Assembly: GCA_026874595.1 (NCBI GenBank) | Contig: CM049306.1 | Span: 25,845,519 to 25,909,518, forward strand | Origin: Sipunculus nudus | Lineage: Eukaryota > Annelida > Sipuncula > Golfingiida > Sipunculidae | DNA length: 64,000 nucleotides | Reading direction: 5' to 3' | Shown: one piece after another, positions 48,601 through 63,600 of the stretch | Layout of the letters: the number at the start of each line of letters is the position of its first letter | How positions within the stretch are numbered: position 1 is the stretch's first letter | Made by a program: the position numbers and the translations under genes | Notes under the pieces: model-generated | What the model was told of the DNA's origin: nothing | Database searches by the model: none | Seen by the model: only the letters and a program-made list of their open reading frames with translations

Positions 48601-51600
48601 GGTACATTCATTCATGGGCTGGCATAGCTGTTATTTATAGTTTTAGCATGAAAATATGAATTTTTATAATATCTGCTGCTGCCATCTATCTGAAGAACTA
48701 AGAACTATTTGAATTTATCACTAATTAGCACTGATTATCATTTGTCAGATGTAGCTGCTAAATGTGGTTTATAAATGTACAATTGGAGAGTAAAGTTCCT
48801 TGTAATTTTGATCTTTAATATGGTCAATGTTTTGATATATACCTTCCTGTCTTGGAGTTGCAGGGTCTAGGGGTAGCATGTTTGGTGTGATCATCTCAGT
48901 ATGGCTGGGAAGCTGAGCCTGTGAAGTGGCTCCCATGCGAGGAGTCATATTTAACCCAGGGACATGTATAGGCTCCACATGGCTCACATCACGAGGAGTG
49001 ATCTTTGCTGTTTAAAAAATATCAATATGAATATTAATAACATGAAAGAAAAATATTAATAGCTAAACATTCAAATATGATTAGTGTATCCTAGTGTTCT
49101 ATTAACCAGTATCTAAAATATTTTTCTGATTATGCAGCATCAGATAGTTTCATATAATTACATGGAACTACACTGACATACTGGAAGGAGTACCTACATA
49201 CATACAAGTTTCATGGAAGAAGAAGGAAATAATCACAGGACTTGCCAAGAAAATTAAACTTCTAATTTGCTGGCTCTATAATACTCAGATGTCATGTCCT
49301 TTTGTGTACTCATGAAACAGAAGACACTCAGTAAGGTGCTAATACTTCAAGGCAAAAGATGTTTAAAGTTCATGTAGATCAGGGTTGAATCCACGCACAC
49401 TGGTCTTGTGAGCAGCTGTTGTGGGCTTAGAGAGTTGTGAAGAAGCAATAATAAATGTTGAGCAAAGCAGAAACCAAAGCCACCCCCACCCTAATAAAAT
49501 TATTCTGGATCTACTCTATTCTAATAGCCATAAAAAACTGAAGGAATGGTTAAAATATGTTCAGGAGCAATGCCAAATACTGGTAGACTAACTAGTGTGT
49601 ATAAACAAGGGACCTATGGGTCACGGCGCTCAGCTGTTATATATGATAAAAAATATGATTTAGATATGATTCACGTGCTGGTTTTGTGTGGTAATAAATA
49701 TAAGCTGTATTATGAGTTGTTGTTGTTAAGCTTATGTATGATTTTGATAGTATCTTTGGAGACAGGAAAGAGTATTGATTTCATTTATTTTATTAACAAA
49801 TGGAGTACTATTGTCACACAGATTTTGACTTGGCCATATAACTTATAAGCAGAACATATAATATAAGAGTTTAACTATTAATTAAAAAAATTACAAATAT
49901 TGTCCCAAATATAATTTTTATTAAAAATAATAAGAGAATCTTATGATTTTTTAAAATGAAATATAACTGAAATGATTATTAAAATAATATTAAAGAATAT
50001 ATTCATGAATGCATTCATGAATACATTTTGAAAGTATTTGCACTGGTATTCATATACTTGCATTTTTACCTGAATTCCCGTTCTTTATGCAAGAAATTTT
50101 ATAATGGAGTACATATTCATATTCGTATTTAAATACAATTGCAAATTATTCACACCATGTCAGGTATTTATTCAGTTTTCACCAAACAATGATGTTGAGA
50201 ATCCAGAATATACAAAATTAACACATTTAAATAATGATCATAAGTACCTGGTTTTATGGTTTTTATTTATATTTAAAAAAATAAATGTAATATATTCATT
50301 TTGGACTAATTTCACATCAATGTACACACTAGACACAGTAGGAATCTAGATTAATATTATCAACTGCATCTTTGTCTATCATTAATTTCCTTCATATGAT
50401 CCCCAATCATTAGTAATGAATAATATGATTTACTTTTTCATCATTAAAATTGAACTGAAAAATACCATAGGTGACTGCATGGTGTTATTTGGAATACATG
50501 ACATTCTATCCATCGATACAAGATTCTTATATCATCAGTAACTGCAAGTTAATTTCCTGTTATTATAAACTAACAAATTCCTTTTCTATTTTTCTTTAAT
50601 TTGTTATTAAAAACCAACACAAATTTATTAATTTATTGTTTATTGTTATGTTGTTGGTTAAAACTACTAGATGAGTTGGGTTGGACACCTGGATCAACTG
50701 TGGCTGGCCATTATATAATAAGCTGCCTGGAGCCCCAGTTTATGCCTCGCGTCAAGCATGCATAATTTGCTGAAAGTTCAACAAGGTCAACATACAGGTG
50801 ACTCAAGAGGGGCTGGAGAGGGCCAAAGTCTGACATGGTCTCATAGAAACATTAACAAAAGCTACAATTTTTGGCCAATTTCTTTAAGCTTTCTAAACTT
50901 AAAAGCTGAAATCCTTATGTGTGCATGACATGAAAATTATATCAACAGTGCTCACAGGAAACAAATGTGCCATGGTCAAAGTTGAGCAAAATATAAGGTA
51001 CTAATTTTATATATTTACTAATAACTTATAAAATCTGAAAAATTCAGAACAAATTTTGGGTATTCAATTGAATCTTGATTAAATAATGTTACATCCCTGA
51101 CAAAAAAATCTCTAGCTTCAGCAATCTCCTTGTTAAGGGAGTAAATTATTTCTTGATTTTTTACAAAGTGCATTATGTTTGCGCCCATAACTTAAAACAG
51201 TTACGCAATACTGACATCATATCTGGCATGTGCATAGAGAATGTATAGAAAAATATGTATATTATATATGATTAAAGTCAGATCAGTTGTTTTGATATTA
51301 GGCAGTCTTGAAGTGTAACAATGGGTTTTTAATGGAAAAATGAAGTTTTTCATTAATATCTCGAAGGTATTAAGTCCTAGTGACCAAATTCTTGGCATGG
51401 TTAGGGATTTTGGAGACATCAAAACGTGTCACATCTACGGACGGACGGACAGACGGACGGACGACGGACAATGGACCACGACTAAAGCTCAGATGACTTA
51501 TAGTCAGCTGAGCTAAAAAAATGTAAAAACAAGTGATCCCAGTGTTACAGAGCTAGTCAGAAAATGTACAGAAAATAAAAATAAATTTTCTGTAAAAGAC

Positions 51601-54600
51601 AGCTTATTTATTAAACAATTTACTGCATGAACACTACAAATACAGCAAGATGATCCAGTAATCACTCGTTAAGTTTTTAATTTAGCACAGCTAAGGAGTA
51701 TGGACATGGAAAGCAATCAGGTTGTACATATGCTATAATTAATCCTACTATTACTTGAGGATTCGGGCATGGTCCAAAAATAAGTGTTATTCCACTCTAA
51801 ACTTTGCTGATACACGTCCCCTTGCCACCAAACTCTCTCCACATAGAGAACTCTTCTTGCCCAGACGTTGTCCTTATAAAACTTATAAAAACCTGACAAG
51901 TTTATTTCTCCAAGATTCTCACAACCACCAACAGGATCATACATACTAGAAGCCGGCTGTCAAAGGCATGTTGAAAGTATTGGTATACCACTGGTAATAT
52001 TAATTTAATAGATATAAGATGCATAACATGCAAATCATCCAAACCAATTCCAGCTTATGGGAGAGCAAGGTGACCAGATGAATTGTAATTTTTTACATGT
52101 CTTACATCTGACAGGTATCACTTTATCATGGTAAAACAGCATAAATATTAGGAAATATTCTATGTTACCTTGCTCAGTCTGAGGCTGAATATGTCTTTGA
52201 GTTTGAGGAGCTTCAGGTGCTGAAGTTGAACAGATATATCATCAACTATCTATATACAGTATGTACACAGCAAAGAACTGGTGTACACATGCTGCATATG
52301 TGAGCTGTTAATACATTATGTGAGCAGCTTACTGGTAAGTTGCACTTCTAAACAGCAACAGTTGACAGAAAGCATTTAAATCACATGAAAGCATATATAT
52401 TCATTTTGTTCATTTAAATGATGCATAAGAATTATACAAACATGTTAAAACTAAATTGTAAATTGTGTTTCACAAGTGTGATTCTGAGAGGACACTGTAA
52501 ATGATTAGCGGAAGATGAATATATGATTATACTGACGTATGTCTGTGGTGTGAAAACGGTGAACATTCTCGTTTAGGATTTTTTAGTCATAACCATAAAA
52601 TGAAACAACTGGTCTTTAAATAGTATCCATGTTCACTTTTAACCAGAAATTAATGAATCTCAGATAGAAATTACATCCCTTGTAATAATATTCATTTCCT
52701 TAATCTTTTCATCAATTAAACTAAGAAGGCACACAAACATTCACAATGTTTCCAAGAAAATATCATGATTATTTAATGGTTCATTTTAAGGGAGTCATGT
52801 TCACCATATTTCAAACAGTATTAGTTATTTAGCCTTTGGTGGTGTTTTAATAAGATTAATGATTAATTACAAGCAACTAGTATTGTACATTTATTAATCT
52901 AGTAACTAGCATGACTACATTATATGACATCAGAAGTTTTATTCACTTGAAATGAATTTAAACATATGCTTGAACTGTTAAGGCAAAGCAGATAAAAAAA
53001 GAGAATAATGTAGAACCTATGCCTGCATTTACTCTGCTATGTATACAATGTATTTACACTAAGACTTAGCACAGATTGCTATATCTAACCTTCGTAGCTG
53101 GCATGGAGATGGGTGATGTCATGGCCACCACGTCTGAGTTTCTGTATCCGTTGTTTGTGTTTCTCCCATTCAGCTTGTTCTTTGGCTTGGTCAATGGCTT
53201 TCTTCATCTGTTCAATCTGCTTATCTCGTTCCTCCTGAGAAATTTATTTAACATCACAAACAATGTCTGTTTCAGTTTTTATAATACAGATCTTGCATAC
53301 ATGAAATTCTTGTATTTTTTTTAAGTGAGCATAACAACAAAACCGCCACATAAAATGTATCCTTGTTTATAAAGATCTCAGTATAGACCCCTCCTGCACA
53401 ACTATTTACTTATCTCATAATTATCTACTGTGGTTAGCTTCATTTTCCTGAGGTTAACATTTCATGATTTTCACTTTTTTGTTTTCGGAGTGTTGAATTT
53501 TCACTATATCACCATACAATAATCTACACGTCTATCAGTATATCCATCATTTTATGAATTAACTGTACTATGTAATATGTTTACAAAATCAAAAATTTGG
53601 AAAGGGTCCAAAGTGAATATGAAACATGTAGAAACTGTTCATTTTTGGCAGTTAATTTGGAAGATTTGATCATTTATGATAGCCATCTTAGAATAATGGG
53701 AACATATAGGATCTATTATTATTTATAATATAAACGCCTTTGATGATGAAGCCTCTTATTCAAGAAGGTTTAATTTCTACAATAATTTCAGTGGACATCG
53801 CACACTTGAAACCCTCGCAAACAAAGAGGCAGCCGCAATATATTACCTATACTTCAGTACCATGTATACCGTAAATCCTGATTTTATCACGGCGGCCTTA
53901 AAAACAAACTCAAAATAAAAAATCTCGACTTTTTTTCTGAACTCGAGATGCGGCAATAAAAAGATGGTTTATCAGAAATGAACTGTGAGAAGAACTCTCT
54001 CCCGGACATGGCGCTCCTTTGGGCAATAATAGGAGATCAAGCACACCACAGAGGAAATACTCTTTGTAGTCACAGAATTATTGTATAAAATTGTATAGTC
54101 TAAATGTTCATATAAAATATAATAATTATTTGCAATCAACTGAACAATAACAATAAACATTGAACAATAACAACACTTATTACGAGATTAAAATGAATGA
54201 GATTATTCATGTTGAGGACTAGTGGTGACGTCTGTTGGAAAAAAACCAGTATTACTGATGTTGTTTATAAGAAAAAAATCGAAAATCAAAATTTGTAATT
54301 TAGATCACTATAAAATCTTTATAAAAGTTCAAATTTAGCAGGTTACTTACTGACATTTTTTATAATGTCTGATACATGTACCTCAAAACTGAATAGCCTA
54401 CTTGAAAACCTTCATTCTTGAATGCGTATAGCCCGGTCATTTACTTCTGTTTAATCTTTTGGGTTTTTTTTATACAATCACGGATATATTGTATGAATGG
54501 AAATGCTGTTAGAGGGGAAACCCGCTTGTAGATATAAATGGTTGGTTGAACATGTCACCACGGCCGATGGAATATGGTGAATATACAGATTTTACATGTT

Positions 54601-57600
54601 GTGCCGTATTCTTGTTTGCTACTGATTTTCGAATATATTTTGGATAGAAATATTCTGCTGATCCATTTAAGTCACTGTATATTTTAATTCTAAAAGTAAT
54701 ATTTTGAAATCTCAATCTATGATGAAAATTCCATTTCTTGAATTACTCGGAAGATTCAAATCATTTTCATACCAGTTACTTCTGTATTATCATTGTCACA
54801 TCGGTACGCTGACATCGCTCCATGTCACAATTTGCTAGTGCATTTGAAAACAAACTCGCTGGTCAACTTAACTAAATATCAAAATAACTGAAGTTACGCA
54901 CGTATAGCAAACATGATGCGTGAAAACGAGTGATTTTAAAGTGAAATTAAAATGGCCGGTCGAGGTAAGCAAGTTTTTTTCCTCAAGAAAATTTCCGTGT
55001 GGGGAGCCATCTTGTCAAGGTAGCGTTCGCGCAAGGCACACTGGGACGGAATAGGTGGCTGTTCTGTTAACCACCCACCGCGTACAGCCGTTCAAAATAT
55101 TCTTAGCAGAACAGGGTGTTTCAGCACATGGCGGCACTCAAACTTGATTTTAAAACAATCATCAGCCATTGTGCGACTCTTTACAATGTCAGCTTTTTAT
55201 TTGTGTTTTAAACATATTATTTGGTGACAATAACCAAGATTTTTATAACAAGTTATATATCGCACGAAAGATATACACGGCAAGGTTCTACATTAAAATT
55301 TTTATATGTATACCACGAGCCGTGATTAAGTTCGTGCAGGTTAAAAATCTAACAGTTTCAGCAGTCTTAGCCATCATGTCGCCCCTGAACGCTACTGCGT
55401 GATGGTACGTAATAGTGAATAGTATTCAGGCTTTTTGCTTCAATAAATGTACACATATAAACCTAAATTCAGTGTTCATACTATGGTCTTTGACAATTGC
55501 ACGTAAATGCAAAGAAACGTTTTGATGCATGCAAGAATTGTTTTGCATAACCACCATTCAAACAAAACGATCTTTCGGGGAATCTTTCTTTTTCTGATAA
55601 ATGCCTGCCCATCCATGTGCAAAAGTCGTTAGTAACATACAGATATTTTATCCCTATCTCGAGTGTTAAATATATTTAATATACGTAATCTGGCAACATA
55701 TTTAAAATCTGTAATTAATACTTTTTATTCTAGTCTTCATTAAAGCAGCTATGTCGTGATTTATTTTGCTTCGTTCAGCTGATTATCTTACCCTCAGGCC
55801 AGAGACGGAGTCGGGGTGCGGCCTTTAAGGGGGGTTTTGGGTATTTGGACCTTAGAGGGAGCTCCTCTAAGAGACCTTGCAAACTAAATAGACGTGCGGC
55901 CAAAAAAACAAGATTTACGGTACTACCTGTGCATATTATAGACTTATCCCATTAATATGTATGATACCTGTGCCTATTTGCTTGTCCTATCAGTATGTGT
56001 GACACCTGTACTTACCTGAGAGACCATCTTCTTGCGTTGCATTTTATCATTATTTTGATCACCATGCTGCTTTTCTCTCATGAATTTTGCCTCCTCCTCC
56101 TGCTCCTCACGAATGCGTCTTTCACGTTCCCGTTTTTTTATTAGTTCTTTTTCCTCTATCTGGCGTCGAATGGCCTCCTGTTGCATCAATATAACATCCA
56201 CATTAAAATATTTCATAAAAATTGATTCTGTTGATATCTTGTCACACAAACAGAAAATGTGTCTTGTGGAACATATTTTGTGTCTTAATAATATGCAGAT
56301 TTTTTTATGGATAAATAATATGATTTATCAAGTGTTACCTCAAATCGTTTGAGTAATGAAGTACAATCTTGAAAAGTCTTTTAAGTCTTTTCAAGTAGGT
56401 AAGCATATTACCACAGCTAAAGTGAGCTACATACTTTGGAAAGTATTAAAAAAAAGAAAAGCATACAATAATCTTAGTTGAAAATTGAAAAATAACTAGT
56501 TGTGTATAAAATTAATCTCACTGAACTGCATAAACTATATTTATATGTTTTGATCACAAGTTATTTATAGAAACAGGATGAAAGGAAGGCTTGGATAGAG
56601 TAAAAAAAAAAAAGAGTCTGTAAATATTGGATCAGGAATGGATATAATTTCAGAAGATGAGATCCTCTTTTTCCTGGAAAATCCTTTATGAAAGCATTTA
56701 AATTTTGAATATTTGGAAAAGACATGCAAGAGCCAACAGAGTACAAATGCCAAAGGATACTGAAACAAGAAAAAAAATATCTACACTTGCAACCTATAAC
56801 TTTCAAGCATTCCACTTAAGATAATCGCTTGAAGACTGATTTTTCATTTATTTTCTTATATCACTCAAATCTATTTAAACATGACCAAAATTAAACAGAC
56901 ACAAAAGTACTGTATGGATGTGAATATCTTTAAGGATCATTCTACCATATAGATTTCCAGATACAAAAGTATAGGTATCATTTTCACATAACTGAGATTT
57001 TTTTCATTTATTCATTTGTTATATTCATTTAATTATTTATTAATGGTTTCAATCATTATTAATTTTATTGGTTATTTGATAGTTATGCAAGTGTTTTACT
57101 CATGAAACTGAAGGTTTTGTTTGTTGTACACATACTGACCATGTTTAATTGGAATTCTGGGCTGAGGCTTTGTTTTAAGGAATTAACTTTTGTTCCTGTT
57201 CCTGTTATACAGTAAGGACACACAGGATGCTGTTGCTGCCAGCTAACCACACACATCAGACCTCTTAATTAGTAAGTGTTTAGTATTCTATACCTGATGT
57301 TCCACGTTTTTCTTTTTTCTCTCTTCCATGTGCTGCCTCGTTGCTGAGTCCAACACCATGTGCTGGCCACGGAGGAAGGTGCTGTTTCAATAAAGAGGGT
57401 GTTACTCATTGCATAAAATAGATTCTGTGTCCACTCTGAATCCATTTTACATTCCTTAACCCTTTACTGCTTAGATGCTCACTAAAGTCCACTTGAAATT
57501 TTCACCTAGAACTTCCTCCTATGGCTAGATTCTCTGAGGTCAAACAAGGTATATATAACATTTTCATTTGTAAAGATTCCCGTTAACATAATGTAAATCC

Positions 57601-60600
57601 TCTCCAGGAACTGTTTAAAGGAAATGTGTGTCAGAATTTTCCTGAAATCTGATAAAAATATATACACAGTAAAAGGTTAACACTAGGCAAGGTTCATACA
57701 GTCTTCACCAAAGATAATCTGCTACCGTAGATAATCTGCTCCTCATTTAGGGCCCGAATTTTGGTGGAAAAACCTTTAACCCTGAGTGTATAATACCCAC
57801 CCCATTTCTGGCAATATTCTGGATGATGTATTGTATTTCCTACAGTCATTGGAAAATATACTGGTTCTGTGGCAGTAAACTTTTTAGAATGACAGTTGTA
57901 CCAATTTAACAAAGTTTCTTAGATCTAGCACAGCTGTCAGATAGTTACAATTGAAATCATAGCTAATAGTCTGTTCTCCTTTAGTTGTCAAGTGTTAAGA
58001 AAGGTGCTCAATCAGGCCTGAATTGAATTGTTTTATGTGAGATATAACTTAAAAGTGGCAGGGTGCACTGAGAACACCTGACAGCCGTGCCGTCATGAGC
58101 ATCACCTGTACCTATGTCAAGGCAGGGCCAAACTGCATTTGTGCTACATAAGTATCCAGGAGCCCATACCTGTTGAAAACTTGAATAAAAGTTTGCTACC
58201 TGCCCCACCACAAAGCCACTATGTTATCATGACCTGCAATGGAATTCAACAAACTTACCTAGGCACAGGAGACTGGGACTGGCGGCCTGTGTTTGGAACC
58301 TCTGGGACCTCAGTCGTTGTGGGGACTGTTGGAGCACTGCTGATTCTTTTATCTACAGGCTCTGGCTCTGGTGCTGCCACCTGGCGTGGAGATTGCAGCT
58401 GAGGAGCTGGGTGTTTGTATGTGCTCATGCGCTCAGCCCATGTGTCTGGACTGTCTGTCTGATTAAGCAGTTGTTTTTCTTTTTGTTTCTGCAGTCTCTT
58501 CTCTTCACGTTGTCTCTCTAGAATCAAGAAATAACTACTTAACACTCTGCCAATATATCACACATTTATATGTCATATTGATTATATTATCACGGTAACA
58601 GCTATCCAGGTATGTGCAAAACAGTAATACAATAACAAGTTTCCCTCTAAAACTAGACTAAGGAAATAAAAAATATAATGTTTAAATTTAAATAAAATGC
58701 ATACATCCCTGATCTGTGTCATTTATATCATTTTGAGATTAAGCAACAAGGGACCTGTCCATTCCAGCAAGACAGTCATATTTTAACAAAACCATCTTCA
58801 ACAGATTTGTCCAGGTTTATGGCATTAATCTGACTGTACATTTAAAGAATTTTAGATTCTGTTGGGCAATTAAAGCAAACAAAACTTTGTAATGTATAAG
58901 ATCCTATAATCAGACAAAAAAACATCTTATCAGCCATATTTTCAGACAGACAGAGAACAGATCTTACAATGGAAATGTTTTGTATAACAATAATCGTACC
59001 CAAATCTGCCAGCCACTGTTCTTTTTCACGCTGCTTGGCCGATTTAAATCTTTCCTCATCTGGGGCAACAAACTGCACATGAAATGAACAGAAATATATG
59101 GTATATGTAAACAATTTCCCCATCTTTTTCATCTTCACTCTAACCATTCCTTACTAATCATATCTTCCTGCTCATATATCCATTGGCTGAACATTAATAT
59201 GTGTTTGCTTTCTGTCAGTAAATAACAATAGACAAATACACATGTGAGACAGAGAAAGCCGGGGTAGGGGTGGTGCATGGGGGAGTGGAGGGAAATGGGG
59301 GTGGGGGTGGGGGGGGGGGGAGGCAAGGGACTATCTTACCCCTAGGGAAAAGGAACTTCTGACAGTTTGGAGAGAGGTACAGGGATAAGTTTTTTCCAGA
59401 AATTAGGCTCTGTTCTGTGGATATGAATGCATGCTCGTCTTAGTGCTGCGAGTCCAATTATCATAAATTTTGGAGCTATATCAACACTATTTATTAATAG
59501 TAACTTTAAATAAAAAAATTTACACAATATTGGATCAGCTGTGACTGTTGCCTAGTGGTTGTGTCAGCAGATACAGAGGAAGTGCTTTTGTTTTCATTTG
59601 TTTTTAATTTTCATGCTTTTAGTGGGAGCTTACATTGTACTTAATTAGAACCTGCGTTAATCAATGTAACCAGTATTTGCCAGTGTAGTCAACTATTTAC
59701 TGTTAGGCACTGCTACTGTGCTTTAATAACAATAAAGAGCTAAATTGCAAAATGAATCAATTAATAATCAGTCATATAGATTTTTTAACTTCAAGTTTAA
59801 TTGGGTAATAAGGACAGTTCCAAATGGCCAAGTTTGCAATAGGCTGTCTGACATCAGCATCATACTTCTTGTATTTCCCACGTCACCACTTTGTGTGTGG
59901 GTGTACCATTACCAGCTGGTTGATACAATTGCTAGCTGCCTGGAATATGGCACCACTTTTATCTGACATAGTCATGAGGTTCTGGTCATCCTTCAGTCCC
60001 TGGCTGCTTTATAAGTCCACATGCATTTCTTTAGACAAGTGATTTAATTTGTGAAATGAAAATTTATCCAGAAGTTCAAGAGAATGAGGCAAGAGTCACT
60101 AAGTTTCAGGTTTGGTATAAAAAGAACCTATCCTACATGAACACACAGGCTTGAACATATGTTTATAGATTAAATGGATATTTTACTCACCATTTAACAG
60201 GTGTGAGGATTGACAAACAAGGTCAGGGATAAATTTGTGGAATAAAATATAAATTGGGCCATATTTAACACCATATTTTTTTTTATACATGTGCTGTGAA
60301 ACCAGAGCTTGTTTGGGCAGGTATATGTAGCCTTCCATTAAGTAATTAAGACATTATTGGGTATTTACAACTGATTAACAATCAAAGAACAAAGATGATA
60401 TTTAACAATAAAACTGTATGAAACAGTTAATACATCCCTGTGAATTAGTAGAAGATGCAGATATTAAGAATGTGAAATAAGCTTACCACAAAATGTACAC
60501 ATTAATGGCCAGATATATAGCCACATTTCAGTGAGTTTGTGTTACATGTGTCTGTGTGTGTAACCACCATTAAAATGTTGCTGTCTTACCCCTAGGGCAA

Positions 60601-63600
60601 AGGAACTTCTGATGGCTGCAGGTGGAGCCTTTTTATCCTTTTGCTGTGATGTATCCTGTCTGCCAATTGGTGGTTTTGCTGTGTTGATGACTGGTGAAGT
60701 AGTGGTGTCAGACTGAACAGTCTCAGGGGTTTTCTTGACATTCTCACCAGGGGGTGCTGTGGTGCTGCTTGTATCTGCTGTCACCTGGTGGGCAGGAGGA
60801 GACCTTGTAGGTTCGGCCTGATGAGCTGGTTTAGGTTTGGAGTATAGATACTCCTGAGACACCAAGAAAAGAAGGAAGAAAGAAAAGCTCATGTAACGGT
60901 GAAAATGATGAAACAATTGCATCATCATATGATGAATATATTTCATCTAGCAGCTGGAGCAGATATAAGACTGTGTCTGAGGGTGATTATCCAACTAAGT
61001 ACCAATGAAGAGCACATAAACAGAGTGCATACAAATGAAAAAAAATACATGCATAATTCCCATAAGAAAATAATAAGTGCTGTGAACATTTCTTGGTACT
61101 AACAGATTATAAATAAATAAAGAGAATGTAGACTTATAGTATAAATCTAATAGATACAAAAAGTATATGCATTTACAATATGAGTGAAGTGTTATATGGC
61201 AAGGGTTAAGTGCTGCAAACTAGATGATAAGCACTGGAGTCTTTGTATACATAATTTTGAAATATTTCATATGATGAATAGATAAAAGATTGGATGATCA
61301 TTTAAATATTAGGGCATAAGATAGACAGACATTCACGCATGTATATAAGTATATTTTAGTATGTGACAATACATTTTCCATCTTGACTCAAGAGGGAATT
61401 GGCCTGATATTTTTTAGTCCTTACCTCAAAGTACAATACTGAATCGAAAGCCCTAATCAAGCCCCCCCCCCCCCCAAAAAAAAAAGTGGACTCGAGTCCG
61501 GATTAGAGTGCATGTCCAGACTCCAGTCCTACAGCAGTGTTGTGATCATTCTTTTACTGTGCAGCAAATAAAATATTTGTGCGAGTCTAAATTTTACCAG
61601 ACCTCACTTAAACTGAGGGGATGCATGTAATTGGGAGGGTCCTTTAAAGAGAGGTTCCCTCCATTTAATTACCATTATTGTATTCTCGTTATTTTATATC
61701 ATTACATGGCTTGAATGTGAGAAAAGCATGCAATCATCTATACAGAATGTCTATAGAGACATGCAGAACATGTAAAATTTGTACCTGTTGTTTTTGGGGG
61801 CTGGATTGATGTGGTGATGCTACAGAGGAACTTTCAGGGTCATCAGTCTATTGGCAGAAATAAAAGCAAAGCCAAGCCAAATTAGTTGCATGAAAATTAA
61901 TAAAGCAGTAATTAGTACCAGCCATTCATATGTCAACAGCTAGCATGTATCAGTCAGGCATTATAACATTTAGCATTAATTCTATCTCATCATTAATAAA
62001 ATAAAGATGCAAACACCAGCACAGGAAGCATGGACTATGCAGGGTCAATTTCCAATATTAGAAATATCACATATATATATATAAACAGAAGTTCATGCAA
62101 ACAAAATATGATGGATCATGTCCTGAATAACATGGAAATCTCCCAACACAGAAATGTACTTTAAATGTTTTCAATAAAACAGTGACCCCCCTTGAAAATG
62201 CTAAAAAAGATATGAACAGATGCATCAAGGATCTTAAGATTTCTTTTAAAAAAATCATGATATATGACATTTAATTCTCAGTAGACACTAGAAACTGTTT
62301 TTACAGAGCCTAAAATCCCCTCCAAGCTGGAATGTAAGAAATCTGATGAATTTAATTAGAGGTGCATTTGACTAATCACCTTTGAGATATTGCTTTACAG
62401 GTGGAATGTTTAATTTGAAAATGTAAATTCATAAAAAAACATATTATAAAACAAGTTTGACTGAATTTTGAGAAATGGTTTTGAAAACTTACATTGCATA
62501 CTGTGACATTTATAAGATACACTAGCCATTTTAATTTGAACTGGATATAGTTCTTTTCAAATAATGCATCACATATGTTTGTTTACAGACTGACAGACTG
62601 AGCTGATCAGTACATTACCCTCTCTGCTGAGGGGGGATGGGGATAAATACTCTATTGTACATACATGTATTCTTAAGTAGATGGTACACTTTATTATTGC
62701 CTTGGATATTAGTCATAAGAGAGAAATCATAAAGTACGAATGTATTCAACTGAATACGTTTTGTATTATACTATACAGATTCTTTCTTTCTTCAAAGGAT
62801 TCTTTACTTATTTTAATACATATGGTTTTGGAGATGGTGACTGCAGGCAAAGAAACACAATGGATTTAAAAAGAAACATTTATTAACAGCAAGAGCCAAA
62901 AGCAAAACAGCACTAATCTCAATAAATCTCAATAAACTATGGCTAACAACATAAAACAGTCTCTATATGATTCCATGTATAAGTTTACCCTGGAATTTAG
63001 TCCTTTCAAGTGGTCCTATTAATAAAACAGGATGAACACAATAACTACAGCAGTCACACAACATTCATTCTATAACTCCTTCCACTTCACCACTGCCTTC
63101 TAAAGCAAGGTTTACAAATAAGTGCTACCAGGTGAGTTGGCACAAGGTCAGGTATGTTCTGACCAATGAAAGCTTGGAATTGCAGGTCTGGCCAAGCTCT
63201 AAACTCTCACTGGTTGAAACATATATGGCTAAATTGCCTGCTGCCGTTGCTTTGCAATCCCTGCTCCAGAAAGCAGTGGTTAAGAGGAGGGAGTTATAGA
63301 TAGAATGTAGCATGAACACTGTGCGAGTAGGTTGTTTAAATGTGATCAGGGAATTGTTCACTTCATTCATGTCCAAACAGCAGATATGTGTCTGCCTATA
63401 GGTCTGTTTCCCACAACTGGGATTCAAGAAGGTAGTAGTAATGAAGTAAGTGTTCATTTAATTATTTATTGGCCATTTAAGCTACCTACAAGTACTAATA
63501 AACTAATAACTCATATCATTATTTCCAAATGAAAAGCAAGAATAAAGGACCAATAGCAGGGAAAATTAGCATAAGCATTTCCACACAAATGTAAGATTGT

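Noticed and set aside
59342-59527. 61-codon ORF as an extra CCDC66 exon
   Set aside because: Its frame differs from the SSF.LG reading of the duplicated exon end, and the exons on either side already join in phase without it.
63125-63457. 110-codon ORF in the first intron
   Set aside because: No matching splice phases and no family similarity.
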